Of a DNA stretch of 64,000 bases, positions 7,561 through 15,990 are shown piece by piece. The DNA comes from RGIG2041 sp045652745 (GTDB lineage Bacteria; Bacillota; Clostridia; UBA1381; UMGS1253): the NCBI GenBank assembly GCA_045652745.1, contig JAZRUW010000028.1:1-64000 (forward strand), read 5' to 3'. How positions within the stretch are numbered: position 1 is the first letter of the stretch; every line of letters begins with the position of its first letter. A program made the translations under genes and the position numbers. A model generated the notes under the pieces. The model was given only the letters and a program-made list of their open reading frames with translations, was not told the origin of the DNA and searched no databases.

Positions 7561-8400
7561 TTATTCCTTATCTTCACAGCAGCAACCGCCGCGACGGTCA
7601 TCGTCGCATTCCATATTTACCGGCGGGAAAAACTCGTCGACCGGGAACTCGATTCTGTCAAACAGTTCGCACGGATTTTCCTCTGTTGCGGCTACGCATT
7701 CCTTATCCGGCACACAGAAGTCATACGCCGGCATCAAAAGCTGCACGCTGCGCTCTAAGCGGATGATAGAGAACACGCCGATAGTAATTAAGATGCGCTT
7801 GTCATTGCCGCCGAACACCAGAGCATTGTCAAAAACGGAGCACACATCCGCCGGAATCGTTGTCAAATCGATATTGTCACAGCAATTGCAGCAATCCTCA
7901 CGCGGTTCAACAAGTTTTGCGCCGAGCGCAATCGGGTCAACAACCTCAACGACAACTTTCGGCATATTAGTCTTTTTCCAACTCTGTGCATCAAAGCACG
8001 TGCCGGAATACTTCGTTCCGAACACCTTTGCACTGCCTTCGCTACCGAACAAAATCACCTTTTTATCAAAGGTAGCAAGACCGCTGATTTTGCACGGTTT
8101 ACCGCAACCGGTGAACACGTCAAAGGTAATTTTGAAAAAGTATTTTAAATCCACGCTGTAATAGCCGCGCTGAAACGGCACGCTTTCCACATCGGAATAA
8201 ATCCAGATGACCTCTGCCTTGCGAATACGCACATTGATGGCGTCATTGACAAGTGCCTGCCCTTCCTGCGTTAAAAACACGCGCAAATCCGTGATACAGT
8301 CTTTATCTCTGCACTGATCGTAAATTTTATCCGTATGGATGCATACCGCATCTTCATACGGCATGTTTTCACATTCGTTAAACAAGTTATTTTCCTGCAT
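7561..8400 (-). CDS. Cys-rich conserved clostridial protein, possible spore component
   Basis: This 279-aa protein is soluble, with no signal peptide or membrane helix. It carries 19 cysteines in small clusters (CRDKDC near residues 30-35, GCGKPC near 98-103, CCNCC near 165-169, and a GGCCCEDKE tail). A central stretch reads as a beta-rich domain. I recognise the CIHTDKIYDQC-type start as recurring in Clostridia, but no function is assigned. It has SD AGGAGG and its own promoter, which fits the SigK mother-cell consensus. Together with the Cys content this suggests a late sporulation or coat-related protein; that is inference. It is monocistronic and convergent with mnmA. Confidence 0.75.
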   Translation of the reverse strand: MQENNLFNECENMPYEDAVCIHTDKIYDQCRDKDCITDLRVFLTQEGQALVNDAINVRIRKAEVIWIYSDVESVPFQRGYYSVDLKYFFKITFDVFTGCGKPCKISGLATFDKKVILFGSEGSAKVFGTKYSGTCFDAQSWKKTNMPKVVVEVVDPIALGAKLVEPREDCCNCCDNIDLTTIPADVCSVFDNALVFGGNDKRILITIGVFSIIRLERSVQLLMPAYDFCVPDKECVAATEENPCELFDRIEFPVDEFFPPVNMECDDDRRGGCCCEDKE

Positions 8401-8431
8401 TCAAAAACCTCCTAATATTTTAGTTTCGCTA

Positions 8432-8459
8432 TATCCTATGCACATGCCCCAAATTTTGT
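8432..8459 (-). promoter_or_regulatory. SigK-like promoter of the Cys-rich gene
   Basis: On the minus strand, AC (8459-8458), 16 nt, then GCATAGGATA (8441-8432). This fits the Bacillus SigK consensus mAC-N16/17-gCATAnnnTA except for the base before AC. Matches this short can arise by chance in AT-rich DNA. Confidence 0.45.
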
Positions 8460-8502
8460 CCGTTCTTGCTACAAAAATATCAATCTTTTTTCTTGTTTAT
8501 GG

Positions 8503-8531
8503 TTGCATTCTCTCCCAAAATGTGCTAAAAT
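8503..8531 (+). promoter_or_regulatory. SigA-type promoter of the SDR gene
   Basis: TTGCAT (8503-8508), 17-nt spacer, TAAAAT (8526-8531) with an upstream TGTGC extension. Confidence 0.75.
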
Positions 8532-8567
8532 AGTCACTGTATTAAATTTGATTGGAGGAATATTTCC

Positions 8568-9368
8568 ATGGATATCATGAACAGCTTTTCCTTAAAAGGT
8601 AAGGTTGCAATGGTAACCGGCGCTTCCTACGGCATCGGTTATGCAATTGCTTCCGCATACGCTAAGGCTGGCGCAACCATCGTTTTTAACGACATCAACC
8701 AAGAGCTCGTAGATAAGGGTCTCGCTGCTTACAAGGCAGACGGCATCGAAGCATACGGCTATGTTTGCGACGTTACAAACGAAGCGCAAGTAAATGAAAC
8801 GATTGCAAAAATCGAAAAAGAAGTCGGCGTTGTAGACATTTTGGTGAACAACGCAGGTATCATTAAGCGCATCCCGATGTGCGAAATGAGCGCCGAAGAT
8901 TTCAGAAAAGTTATCGACATCGACCTCAACGGTCCGTTCATTATGTCGAAAGCCGTAATCCCGTCCATGATTAAAAAAGGTCATGGTAAGATTATCAACA
9001 TCTGCTCCATGATGAGCGAGCTCGGCCGCGAAACCGTATCTGCTTACGCAGCTGCAAAGGGCGGTCTTAAGATGCTCACACGTAACATCTGCTCCGAATA
9101 CGGTGAAGCAAACATTCAGTGTAACGGCATCGGCCCGGGTTACATCGCTACCCCGCAGACCGCTCCGCTTCGTGAAAGACAGGCTGACGGCTCCAGACAT
9201 CCGTTTGACCAGTTCATTATTGCTAAGACACCGGCAGCCAGATGGGGTACACCGGAAGACCTGATGGGTCCGGCAGTGTTCCTTGCATCCGATGCATCCA
9301 ACTTCGTAAACGGTCATATCCTTTACGTAGACGGCGGTATCCTGGCTTACATCGGCAAGCAGCCGTGA
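8568..9368 (+). CDS. SDR oxidoreductase, gluconate 5-dehydrogenase-like
   Basis: This is a short-chain dehydrogenase/reductase of 266 aa. The cofactor motif TGASYGIG lies at about residues 18-25, NNAG near 95, catalytic Ser in INICSMMSE, and YAAAKGG with the catalytic Tyr and Lys at about 162-168. The sequence resembles clostridial gluconate 5-dehydrogenases, which interconvert D-gluconate and 5-keto-D-gluconate with NAD(P)H. Substrate assignment within SDRs is weak without neighbours, and here the gene stands alone between its own promoter and terminator. SD GGAGG has 9-nt spacing to ATG 8568. Confidence 0.85.
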   Translation: MDIMNSFSLKGKVAMVTGASYGIGYAIASAYAKAGATIVFNDINQELVDKGLAAYKADGIEAYGYVCDVTNEAQVNETIAKIEKEVGVVDILVNNAGIIKRIPMCEMSAEDFRKVIDIDLNGPFIMSKAVIPSMIKKGHGKIINICSMMSELGRETVSAYAAAKGGLKMLTRNICSEYGEANIQCNGIGPGYIATPQTAPLRERQADGSRHPFDQFIIAKTPAARWGTPEDLMGPAVFLASDASNFVNGHILYVDGGILAYIGKQP

Positions 9369-9388
9369 TTGTAAACTAAAAAACCTAT

Positions 9389-9418
9389 AAAAGCGTGGAG
9401 ATATTTCTCCACGCTTTT
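9389..9418. terminator. bidirectional terminator
   Basis: AAAAGCGTGGAGA (9389-9401), loop TATT, TCTCCACGCTTTT (9406-9418). It lies between the SDR gene and the convergent peptidoglycan-binding operon. Confidence 0.9.
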
Positions 9419-9425
9419 CTTTTCG

Positions 9426-10283
9426 TTAAAAATTCCACTTCAGCGGCGCACGTTGTTGCGTACGGCCGTCGTTTCTTTGCATCTGCGGTGTTGCAGGCGG
9501 TGTTTCTCGCATTTGTTGCGTCTGCGGCACGGTCGGTACAGTTTCCTGCACAGGCTGTATCTGCGGCACCGTCTGTTCCTGCATCTGTGCATCGCGTATT
9601 GTCTGATAACTGTCCAATATCGGCATATTTGCCATTTGCGCCTGCGGCGCCGTCAGCATTTCTTCCCCCATGGCCTCCGGCATACTGTTTTCATTGCGCA
9701 CGCTCAAATCAATTTGCTGTCTGGCCTCATTCGGGTCATATCGGTTATTTTGAGGATTTTCAAAATCATACGGTAAAACCGCACTTTCATAGGCCTTGGC
9801 AAACTGATACCAGAACTGATTGTCAAGCGGCGCACCCTGCGGCAGATTAAATAGCATTCTGTATGTATCCAGTGCCGCTCTTGTCTGCGCATCATACATG
9901 CCCGTAACCTCCACCTGCGGCAAATTTGAAAACCGCGCCTGCATGACCTGCATCATCGCCTGCAAAACGCGAAGGCGCATTTTCATCCCCCCGTCTGCTA
10001 CGGTAAAATCCTCTCTTGTAAACAGTTGTACCGAAATCGGTTCACCACCGTCGATTATTGCAATATCATATTCCTGTACAATTGCATCCCATGTTTCATT
10101 GTCCACCACGCCCGTAACATCCATATTTTTCATGCGCTGAAAATTTTGCACGGCGGTTTGTGTCGTTTCATTAAAAAAGCCGTCCGCAATCACCTCCGGC
10201 TCCATGCCGCGCACCTGAAAAATCGTGCGCAGCATCTGCTGAAGGTTATATACCGGCATACCGAAATCCGTTTGATTCACCAT
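9426..10283 (-). CDS. peptidoglycan-binding domain protein
   Basis: This 285-aa protein has two PG_binding_1-like repeats. The first (about residues 8-70) contains GFFNETTQTAVQNFQ and GVVDNETWDAI; the second (about 95-160) contains GMYDAQTRAALDTY. A long low-complexity C-terminal region follows, rich in Gln, Pro, Thr and Met (about 190-285), ending LKWNF. There is no signal peptide and no catalytic domain. The start ATG 10283 is inside a longer open frame, whose upstream part only reads the neighbouring gene out of frame. It is last of a three-gene leftward operon with a SpoIID-like protein, so a spore-cortex or forespore-envelope role is plausible but not proven. Confidence 0.8.
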   Translation of the reverse strand: MVNQTDFGMPVYNLQQMLRTIFQVRGMEPEVIADGFFNETTQTAVQNFQRMKNMDVTGVVDNETWDAIVQEYDIAIIDGGEPISVQLFTREDFTVADGGMKMRLRVLQAMMQVMQARFSNLPQVEVTGMYDAQTRAALDTYRMLFNLPQGAPLDNQFWYQFAKAYESAVLPYDFENPQNNRYDPNEARQQIDLSVRNENSMPEAMGEEMLTAPQAQMANMPILDSYQTIRDAQMQEQTVPQIQPVQETVPTVPQTQQMRETPPATPQMQRNDGRTQQRAPLKWNF

Positions 10284-10293
10284 AATTTCCCCC

Positions 10294-11712
10294 TTAAAAA
10301 TCACTGTCCCCGAGAGATAGTTCACGCCCCGGATACTGCATTGATCCGGTAAGTGTCTGCGAAACCAAGCCGACATAGGCCGCCGTAACAGCTTCCCATG
10401 TTCTTCGGTCGACCTCTCCTGTCTGTGGTAAGCCAACCTGTGCCTGAAAAGTGCGTACAGCCTGCGCAGTACGCGCGCCGTAAACGCCGTCCGCCGGTAT
10501 CGTTTCTCCGCCGCTGTTTTGCGCAAGCGCATTTAAATATTCCTGTAAAGCCTCCACCGTATCGCCGCGCGATCCGATGCGCAAGGTTTCCTGCGGTGCC
10601 GGCACCAAACTGATGCGAAAAGCAGGATTGTCGTCGAACACATTTATAACGGTTCCGCGGTATTCACTGTAGAGGGCATTCCATGTCGCATTGCCCACCA
10701 CACCGTCCGGTGTAAGACCATTGATTTTTTGAAAAGCCACCACTGCCGACTGGGTTGCAGGGCCGAAAACACCGTCTACGGTTACCGGCGGAATGTATGG
10801 GTCAAATGCAGAAAGGACAGACAGAAAATACTGCAAAATACGCACTGCATCTCCCCTGTCGCCAAGTGAGAGCGTTCCCGAATATTCCAAACTGATGCCG
10901 GAATAGCGTTGACCTTCGGAATTGAGTTCCGAAAGGCGCGTAATCCCGACATAGATATTGATGAGTCTGTACCACGTCGCCCGACCCACAACACCGTCCG
11001 GCGTCAGATTAAATATCCGTTGAAATGCACGAACCGCCGCCTCGGTTCTCTCGCCGAAAACGCCGTCCACATTTTCAATTTTCGGAATTGCCGGGTAATT
11101 GTTGGAAATGCGGTTGAGTTCACGCTGAATGACAACCACATTTTCCCCCGTAGAGCCACGTTGCAAAGGTGCGCCCGGATAAGAGCGCATCAGATTTCGA
11201 ATCGGTGCATTGACTACCAATTCAATATTATCCCCGTAATAATTATACAGAATTTCCATCGCACCGAGCCCGTCGCGCGCAAGATACTCACTTCCCCACT
11301 GCGAAAGTCCGTTACATGTTACTGTTGTACCGTTACAGTATTTTGCAGCCAAAGGCTCAATAAAACCGATGCGGCGAATGTAGTCATTAAAGGTCACATC
11401 CACAATACGGTCAATATTGTCAAAAATATTACGCCCGTAAATGAACTTCTGATCTACCGCCGTCGAACTGGTAATGTCAAAATTATAACCGCGGCTCGGG
11501 TAAAACTCCGTATAAACCTTATTTAAAGCGTAGGAAATCTGCGCATAAATGTTGGCAACCAGTGCCGCCTCACTCCAAGTCGGATAAATCTCACTGGATG
11601 CAACATTTTTTATGTAGTCGATAAACGGTACGGTTACATTATTTGCATCCGAGTCCGGTGGCCCGAGATGCACGGTGATGGTATTCGGAATGTATGGAAT
11701 CGTTGTCGCCAT
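10294..11712 (-). CDS. SpoIID-like domain fused to three peptidoglycan-binding domains
   Basis: This 472-aa protein has two parts. Residues about 45-165 carry the SpoIID/LytB hallmarks: a YALNK helix, QKFIYGRNIFDNI, a region leading to Cys-flanked NGTTVTC, and GLSQWGSEYLA followed by GAMEILYNYYG. Residues about 170-255, 285-355 and 380-450 are three PG_binding_1 repeats, each with a DGVFGxxTxxAVxxFQ-type core and G(V/E)VxxxTW. SpoIID is a lytic transglycosylase acting in engulfment; whether its catalytic Glu is kept here I cannot judge. There is no signal peptide, so the protein probably acts in a sporulating cell or is exported another way. It sits between two partner genes with gaps of 10-12 nt. 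Confidence 0.82.
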   Translation of the reverse strand: MATTIPYIPNTITVHLGPPDSDANNVTVPFIDYIKNVASSEIYPTWSEAALVANIYAQISYALNKVYTEFYPSRGYNFDITSSTAVDQKFIYGRNIFDNIDRIVDVTFNDYIRRIGFIEPLAAKYCNGTTVTCNGLSQWGSEYLARDGLGAMEILYNYYGDNIELVVNAPIRNLMRSYPGAPLQRGSTGENVVVIQRELNRISNNYPAIPKIENVDGVFGERTEAAVRAFQRIFNLTPDGVVGRATWYRLINIYVGITRLSELNSEGQRYSGISLEYSGTLSLGDRGDAVRILQYFLSVLSAFDPYIPPVTVDGVFGPATQSAVVAFQKINGLTPDGVVGNATWNALYSEYRGTVINVFDDNPAFRISLVPAPQETLRIGSRGDTVEALQEYLNALAQNSGGETIPADGVYGARTAQAVRTFQAQVGLPQTGEVDRRTWEAVTAAYVGLVSQTLTGSMQYPGRELSLGDSDF

Positions 11713-11724
11713 AAACTACCTCCG

Positions 11725-12111
11725 TTACAATTGCTGCGGTGTGATATACACCTGCTCCGTTGTCATTTCGCCCGGCAAACGTTCACTGTTCGGAATCAGT
11801 TGCACCGGTAGTCGTGTAAGTGTGTCGGCAAACACCTGCACATTGTGCACATACACCGTGTGATATTTTGGATGTCGCACACGAATATCTACAGTTGTAA
11901 ACGGCACACCACCGTCCGGAGATTGCGAATTACTTGCATCCGGCGTGTCAATCTCCACCGGTGCCGTCTGTCCGTTTCTGTCTGTTGTTCGATACGCAAG
12001 AAGCGTTTCGGCATCCCCGTTTCGTTCTACAATATGGACGCCTGCATCCGCAACCGGCAAAGCTTCGTTCCCAAGATACGTACGCACTGTAATTACGCCT
12101 TTTCCCGCCAT
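11725..12111 (-). CDS. small beta-sandwich protein (transthyretin/carboxypeptidase-regulatory-like)
   Basis: This 128-aa protein is the first gene of the leftward peptidoglycan-binding operon. The pattern is a short beta-sandwich: VITVRTYLGNEALPVADAGV, a turn with TTDRNGQTAPVEIDTP, then VDIRVRHPKYHTVYVHNVQVFADTLTRLPVQL. This is the usual layout of carboxypeptidase-regulatory or TTR-like domains that mediate protein or carbohydrate contacts. No catalytic residues are evident. ATG 12111 behind GGGGGGAAG is chosen over ATG 12126, which overlaps the SD. Its role is inferred from the downstream SpoIID-like protein. Confidence 0.7.
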   Translation of the reverse strand: MAGKGVITVRTYLGNEALPVADAGVHIVERNGDAETLLAYRTTDRNGQTAPVEIDTPDASNSQSPDGGVPFTTVDIRVRHPKYHTVYVHNVQVFADTLTRLPVQLIPNSERLPGEMTTEQVYITPQQL

Positions 12112-12170
12112 TGGTCTTCCCCCCATGCATTGTTTTGTAAATGCTTATGCAATGCGGTAATGTTTTAGAC

Positions 12171-12198
12171 TTGTATTTTTTCAAAAAAGTGGTATACT
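12171..12198 (+). promoter_or_regulatory. SigA-type promoter of the DUF2156 gene
   Basis: TTGTAT (12171-12176), 16-nt spacer, TATACT (12193-12198). A Spo0A-box-like TTGTCGAA follows at 12213-12220, between promoter and SD. Confidence 0.6.
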
Positions 12199-12231
12199 GT
12201 TTAGAGAAGAATTTGTCGAAAGGAAAAAGAT

Positions 12232-13119
12232 ATGTTAAACTTTCACGTACCGACAACCGAAGACAAGGCGAATGTGGATGCAATTTTTTCCGTTTGCGCT
12301 TGTCCGACACTCGAATACAATTTCACAACCATCTACATTTGGAGGCAGATATTTGAAACAGAAATCTGCACAGAAGAAGGTATTTTTTACTGCAAGTCCG
12401 GTTTGAAAAAAACATCATTTCTGTTCCCTGCCGGCGCAGGCGATATGCGCGCTGCACTTGAAAAGTTAGATGCCTATGCAAAAGATAATGGCATTGCGCT
12501 GCGTTTCCACTCCCTGTCAGCTATGCAAAAAGACACACTCGAAACGCTTTGGCCGGGCAGGTTTGAATTTCGCGAAGTGCGCGATGCAGGTGACTACATA
12601 TACGATGCGGACAGCCTGCGCACCCTCAAGGGCAAAAAGCTTGCCGCAAAACGAAATCACATCAACCGTTTTTGGGAAAATCATCCGGATTGGACGTACG
12701 AACGTATAGACACCGACAACATCGATGAAGTTAAAAAGATGCATAACGATTGGTGTGCACTTTCTGCTTGCGAAGAAGACAAAAGCCTTGCCCAGGAAAC
12801 CTGCGCCGTTCGTTGTGCATTAAAGAACTTTTCCGCATTAAAACTCGACGGCGGTCTGATCCGCACCGGCGGCAAAGTCATCGCTTTTTCCATCGGCGAC
12901 CGATTAAACGAAAGCACTTATCTTGTGCATATCGAAAAGGCCTTTGCTGACATACAGGGTGCGTATCCTATGATTAATCAGCAATTCGTGCTACACAATG
13001 CAGACGGCTATATGTATATCAACCGCGAAGACGACGCCGGCGACGAGGGGTTAAGAAAAGCCAAACTGTCTTATCGTCCCATTGAAATTGCAGTAAAATT
13101 TGTTGCTACGGAGAAATAA
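12232..13119 (+). CDS. DUF2156 (PG lysyltransferase-domain-like) protein
   Basis: This 295-aa soluble protein is of the DUF2156 type, a double-GNAT-like fold related to the cytosolic part of MprF and to FemAB acyl-aminoacyl transferases. Typical family elements are LEYNFTTIYIWR near the N-terminus, the central KGKKLAAKRNHINRF block, and the C-terminal AYPMINQQFVLHN and GLRKAKLSYRP blocks. No membrane flippase domain is attached, unlike MprF. The substrate is unknown in this stand-alone group. The following GNAT gene starts 1 nt after its stop, so they are cotranscribed. Confidence 0.85.
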   Translation: MLNFHVPTTEDKANVDAIFSVCACPTLEYNFTTIYIWRQIFETEICTEEGIFYCKSGLKKTSFLFPAGAGDMRAALEKLDAYAKDNGIALRFHSLSAMQKDTLETLWPGRFEFREVRDAGDYIYDADSLRTLKGKKLAAKRNHINRFWENHPDWTYERIDTDNIDEVKKMHNDWCALSACEEDKSLAQETCAVRCALKNFSALKLDGGLIRTGGKVIAFSIGDRLNESTYLVHIEKAFADIQGAYPMINQQFVLHNADGYMYINREDDAGDEGLRKAKLSYRPIEIAVKFVATEK

Positions 13120-13120
13120 G

Positions 13121-13897
13121 ATGCTTGTTAACTATACAAAAGAGGATTATACGCAAGTGCTTACTTTATGGCAAGAGGCCTTTGGAGATGCAAAAGAAGA
13201 TATAGATGCTTGCCTTGCTCTTTTTGCGCAGTATTTATATGTATACAAACAAGAAGATAAACTTTTGTCCATGCTGATGCTTCTCCCGCTGTCTTTCGGC
13301 GATAAGAAAGGCGAATACGTCTATGCCGTTGCCACAAGAAAAGAAGCCCGCGGGATGGGATTGGCTACAAAGATGTTGGAAGAAGCAAAAAAACGCGTAG
13401 AGCAACACGAGATAGATTTTCTCGCACTTGTTCCGGCAAAACCGTCGCTGTTTGTATTCTACGAAAAACGCGGTTTTACCGCAGGGACACCGCTTACAAC
13501 CGTAACAACCGCAAAAAACAATCCGCACACAAATATAAACATCTGCAAAATTTCACCTGACGCCTATGGCACATTACGCCAAAAACAATTTCCCCGTCTT
13601 GCCGCCTGGAGCACACAGATGCTCACGGACATCGAAACGCTCTACGGAGAATGTTATTATAGACTAAGCACCGAGAACGGAGTCGGATTTTGCATGGCTT
13701 ACATGCAAAAAGATAAGCTGTCCGTTAGCGAACTTTGCTTAAATGCAATGGATACCGCAGATGCGCTTTCGATACTTTGCAAATATTTCGGTGCAAAAAA
13801 GGCAGAAGCAAAACTCCCCGACGAGGACGGCGAACCATTTGCCATGTTTTATCCCGAAAACTATGCAGATTTATATTTCAATTTAGCCATCAACTGA
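13121..13897 (+). CDS. GNAT-family N-acetyltransferase
   Basis: This 258-aa protein has an N-terminal GNAT fold. The acetyl-CoA binding stretch is AVATRKEARGMGLATKML (about residues 67-84), matching the R/QxxGxG/A pattern, and FYEKRGF (about 107-113) is the typical beta-6/helix element. The C-terminal half may be a second degenerate GNAT or Eis-like domain. The substrate is unknown. ATG 13121 directly follows the stop of the DUF2156 gene, with SD GGAG inside that gene. It lies 8 nt upstream of the cyclo-ligase gene. Confidence 0.85.
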   Translation: MLVNYTKEDYTQVLTLWQEAFGDAKEDIDACLALFAQYLYVYKQEDKLLSMLMLLPLSFGDKKGEYVYAVATRKEARGMGLATKMLEEAKKRVEQHEIDFLALVPAKPSLFVFYEKRGFTAGTPLTTVTTAKNNPHTNINICKISPDAYGTLRQKQFPRLAAWSTQMLTDIETLYGECYYRLSTENGVGFCMAYMQKDKLSVSELCLNAMDTADALSILCKYFGAKKAEAKLPDEDGEPFAMFYPENYADLYFNLAIN

Positions 13898-13905
13898 GGA
13901 AGATT

Positions 13906-14430
13906 ATGAAACAAAGCATCCGAAAAGAAATGAAAGAAAAACGTCGCGCATTGAGCGAAACGCAAATAAAGCACGCGGCACAAAACATATGCGAAAAGGT
14001 GTGTATTACCCAAGCATACAAAAACGCAAAAACAGTGTGTTTATATCTTTCTGCATACAAAGAGGTAGATACCGCACCCTTGCTTGCAAAATGCATTCAA
14101 GACGGCAAAACGATTGTATTACCGGTCACGGATAAAAGCGGAAAGATTACGTTATATCAAGACAACGGCAAATATAAAAAAGGCAATTTCGGCATCACGG
14201 AGCCGGACAGCAACAAAACCATACGTCCAAACAATGTGGATTTGTTTATCGTCCCCGCTCTTGCTTTTGACAAAAACGGTAACCGACTTGGCTTTGGCAT
14301 GGGTTGTTACGATAGACTGCTGCACGGCACGAACGGGTATAAAATCGGCATATGCTATGAATTTCAATTCGTGGATGTACTGCCCGCCAACGAGCACGAC
14401 ATAAAAATGAACGAAGTAATATTTGCATAA
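13906..14430 (+). CDS. 5-formyltetrahydrofolate cyclo-ligase
   Basis: This enzyme converts 5-formyl-THF to 5,10-methenyl-THF with ATP, salvaging a dead-end folate. It has 174 aa, slightly short of the usual 180-200. The N-terminal KEMKEKRRALS motif, LYLSAYKEVDTAPLL, and the C-terminal nucleotide-binding signature LIVPALAFDxxGxRLGFGxGxYD are present. It is last in the unit with the DUF2156 and GNAT genes, 8 nt after the GNAT stop; SD is AGGAAG. A strong terminator follows. Confidence 0.9.
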   Translation: MKQSIRKEMKEKRRALSETQIKHAAQNICEKVCITQAYKNAKTVCLYLSAYKEVDTAPLLAKCIQDGKTIVLPVTDKSGKITLYQDNGKYKKGNFGITEPDSNKTIRPNNVDLFIVPALAFDKNGNRLGFGMGCYDRLLHGTNGYKIGICYEFQFVDVLPANEHDIKMNEVIFA

Positions 14431-14457
14431 AAAAAGAAGCTGCATATGCAGCTTCAT
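14430..14457. terminator. bidirectional terminator
   Basis: An A-tract, then the perfect 20-bp palindrome GAAGCTGCAT/ATGCAGCTTC (14436-14455), then ATTTTTATT. It serves the cyclo-ligase gene and the convergent MATE gene. Confidence 0.85.
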
Positions 14458-14459
14458 TT

Positions 14460-15830
14460 TTATTGTTGTAAAAGATGTTTTTTCTTTTCTTTTTTAAACA
14501 CAACGCTATACATAATAAAGTGCATACAAAATGTACCAAGCCACGAAAGCGGGAAGCACATAAACAAGCCTTCAAATGTATGCCAAAGCGGAAACGCAAA
14601 AACAATCCAGACAATACGGATACCGCACACACCTATAATTGCCATAACCATATTGAGTGCCGACGCGCCCATGCCGCGCAAAGCACCGGTCATAATATTC
14701 ATCAAACCGAGCAAAAAGTACGAATAACCTTGCACGCTTATTTTTTTGAGCGCCCACGTCATTACCTCCGGCTCTTTCGCTGCATCAATATAGATGCCGA
14801 GCAAAAATTCATCGGCAAAGGTCGTAATCAACGCCTGAATGACACCGAGGGCAAGTACATACGTAATGCAGATCTTCACCGTCTTTTTAATGCGGTCAAA
14901 ATTTTTCGCTCCGAAATTCTGACTGCAGAACACAAGACTTCCCTGATAGAAGCTGTTGACCATCGTGTTATAAAAATCCGTTACACTCGATGTTGCCGCG
15001 CTGCCGGCAATAGCTGCCGAGCCAAAGGTATTTATGGACGATTGAACAATCAGATTGGAAACGGTGTAAAACGCGCTTTGAATCGCAGAAGGAATACCAA
15101 ACTTCAGGATATTTAAAAACGGTTCGGTGTATATACGGATTTTTCGAATATAAATTTTCGTTTGATCCTCTTCTTTACTTAGATAATACAAAATAACCAC
15201 CGCAGTAAAGATCTGAGAAATAATCGTTGCCAGTGCAACACCGGCCGCCTCCATCTTAAACACAACGACAAACAGAAGATTAAGCCCCACATTGATTAGT
15301 CCGGAAATCGATACAACATAGAGCGCACGCTTTGTATCTCCTTTTGCGCGCAGGATTGCCGCACCAAAATTGTAAATGAGCGACGGCATATATCCAAGGG
15401 CGACAATGCGCAGATACACCGTAGCTTGCGGCATAACATTTTCCGGTGTGTCCATCATAGTCAGAAGCTGCTTTGCAAAAATAAGACACATAAGCATCAT
15501 GAACAAACCGCCGTATACAGCTATCGAAATCGCGGTATGCGCCGCACGGCTGATTTTCTCCTCATCTCTTGCACCAAGCGCCTGCCCGATCACAATGCTT
15601 GCACCCGCGGAAAAGCCTAATATAAAATTCAAAAACAAATTTGTAATACTTCCGCTTACACCGACACCGGCAAGTGCATGCTCACCGGCAAACCGGCTGA
15701 CCACAATAATATCTGCCGCACTGTACAAATGCTGCAAAAAAGAAGTGAGCATAAACAACAAGGAAAATTTAAGAATTTTTCCCCACAATCCGCCGTGAAT
15801 CATATCTATACTGTTTGATTTGACCGCCAT
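14460..15830 (-). CDS. MATE-family efflux transporter
   Basis: This is a multidrug and toxin extrusion-type transporter of 456 aa with about 12 membrane helices in two halves (MatE repeats at about residues 20-180 and 245-405). It probably exports a cationic or hydrophobic compound in exchange for Na+ or H+. Typical stretches are LTSFLQHLYSAADIIVVSRF, NLFLNFILGFSAGASIVIGQ and the central GIPSAIQSAFYTVSN. ATG 15830 behind GGGAGG is preferred to ATG 15851, which is upstream of the SD. It is divergent from an AraC-type regulator with a shared intergenic inverted repeat, so local control is likely. Confidence 0.92.
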   Translation of the reverse strand: MAVKSNSIDMIHGGLWGKILKFSLLFMLTSFLQHLYSAADIIVVSRFAGEHALAGVGVSGSITNLFLNFILGFSAGASIVIGQALGARDEEKISRAAHTAISIAVYGGLFMMLMCLIFAKQLLTMMDTPENVMPQATVYLRIVALGYMPSLIYNFGAAILRAKGDTKRALYVVSISGLINVGLNLLFVVVFKMEAAGVALATIISQIFTAVVILYYLSKEEDQTKIYIRKIRIYTEPFLNILKFGIPSAIQSAFYTVSNLIVQSSINTFGSAAIAGSAATSSVTDFYNTMVNSFYQGSLVFCSQNFGAKNFDRIKKTVKICITYVLALGVIQALITTFADEFLLGIYIDAAKEPEVMTWALKKISVQGYSYFLLGLMNIMTGALRGMGASALNMVMAIIGVCGIRIVWIVFAFPLWHTFEGLFMCFPLSWLGTFCMHFIMYSVVFKKEKKKHLLQQ

Positions 15831-15853
15831 CTGATCGCCTCCCAACAGCATCT

Positions 15854-15881
15854 ATTATAGCAAGCCGGACAAATATGTACA
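15854..15881 (-). promoter_or_regulatory. promoter of the MATE gene
   Basis: On the minus strand, TGTACA (15881-15876), 16 nt, and an extended -10 TGC-TATAAT (TATAAT 15859-15854). Confidence 0.55.
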
Positions 15882-15902
15882 TGTAATTCGCAAAACTACA
15901 TG
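15880..15902. promoter_or_regulatory. inverted repeat between MATE and AraC genes
   Basis: CATGTA (15880-15885), 11 nt, TACATG (15897-15902). It lies between the divergent promoters and touches the MATE -35. It is a candidate operator for the adjacent AraC-type regulator, although AraC sites are usually direct repeats. Confidence 0.35.
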
Positions 15903-15930
15903 GATTTTCCAAAACTTTTTTATAATAAAC

Positions 15931-15959
15931 TTGCCTTTATTAGCATTTTGTGTTAAAGT
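15931..15959 (+). promoter_or_regulatory. promoter of the AraC-type gene
   Basis: TTGCCT (15931-15936), 17-nt spacer, TAAAGT (15954-15959). Confidence 0.6.
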
Positions 15960-15990
15960 TAAATTGAATTTTCAAAACAGAGGCGATTCG

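Noticed and set aside
9395..9850. 151-codon plus-strand frame opposite the PG-binding gene
   Set aside because: It arises from the repetitive Gln/Pro/Met-rich tail read backwards and starts within a terminator.
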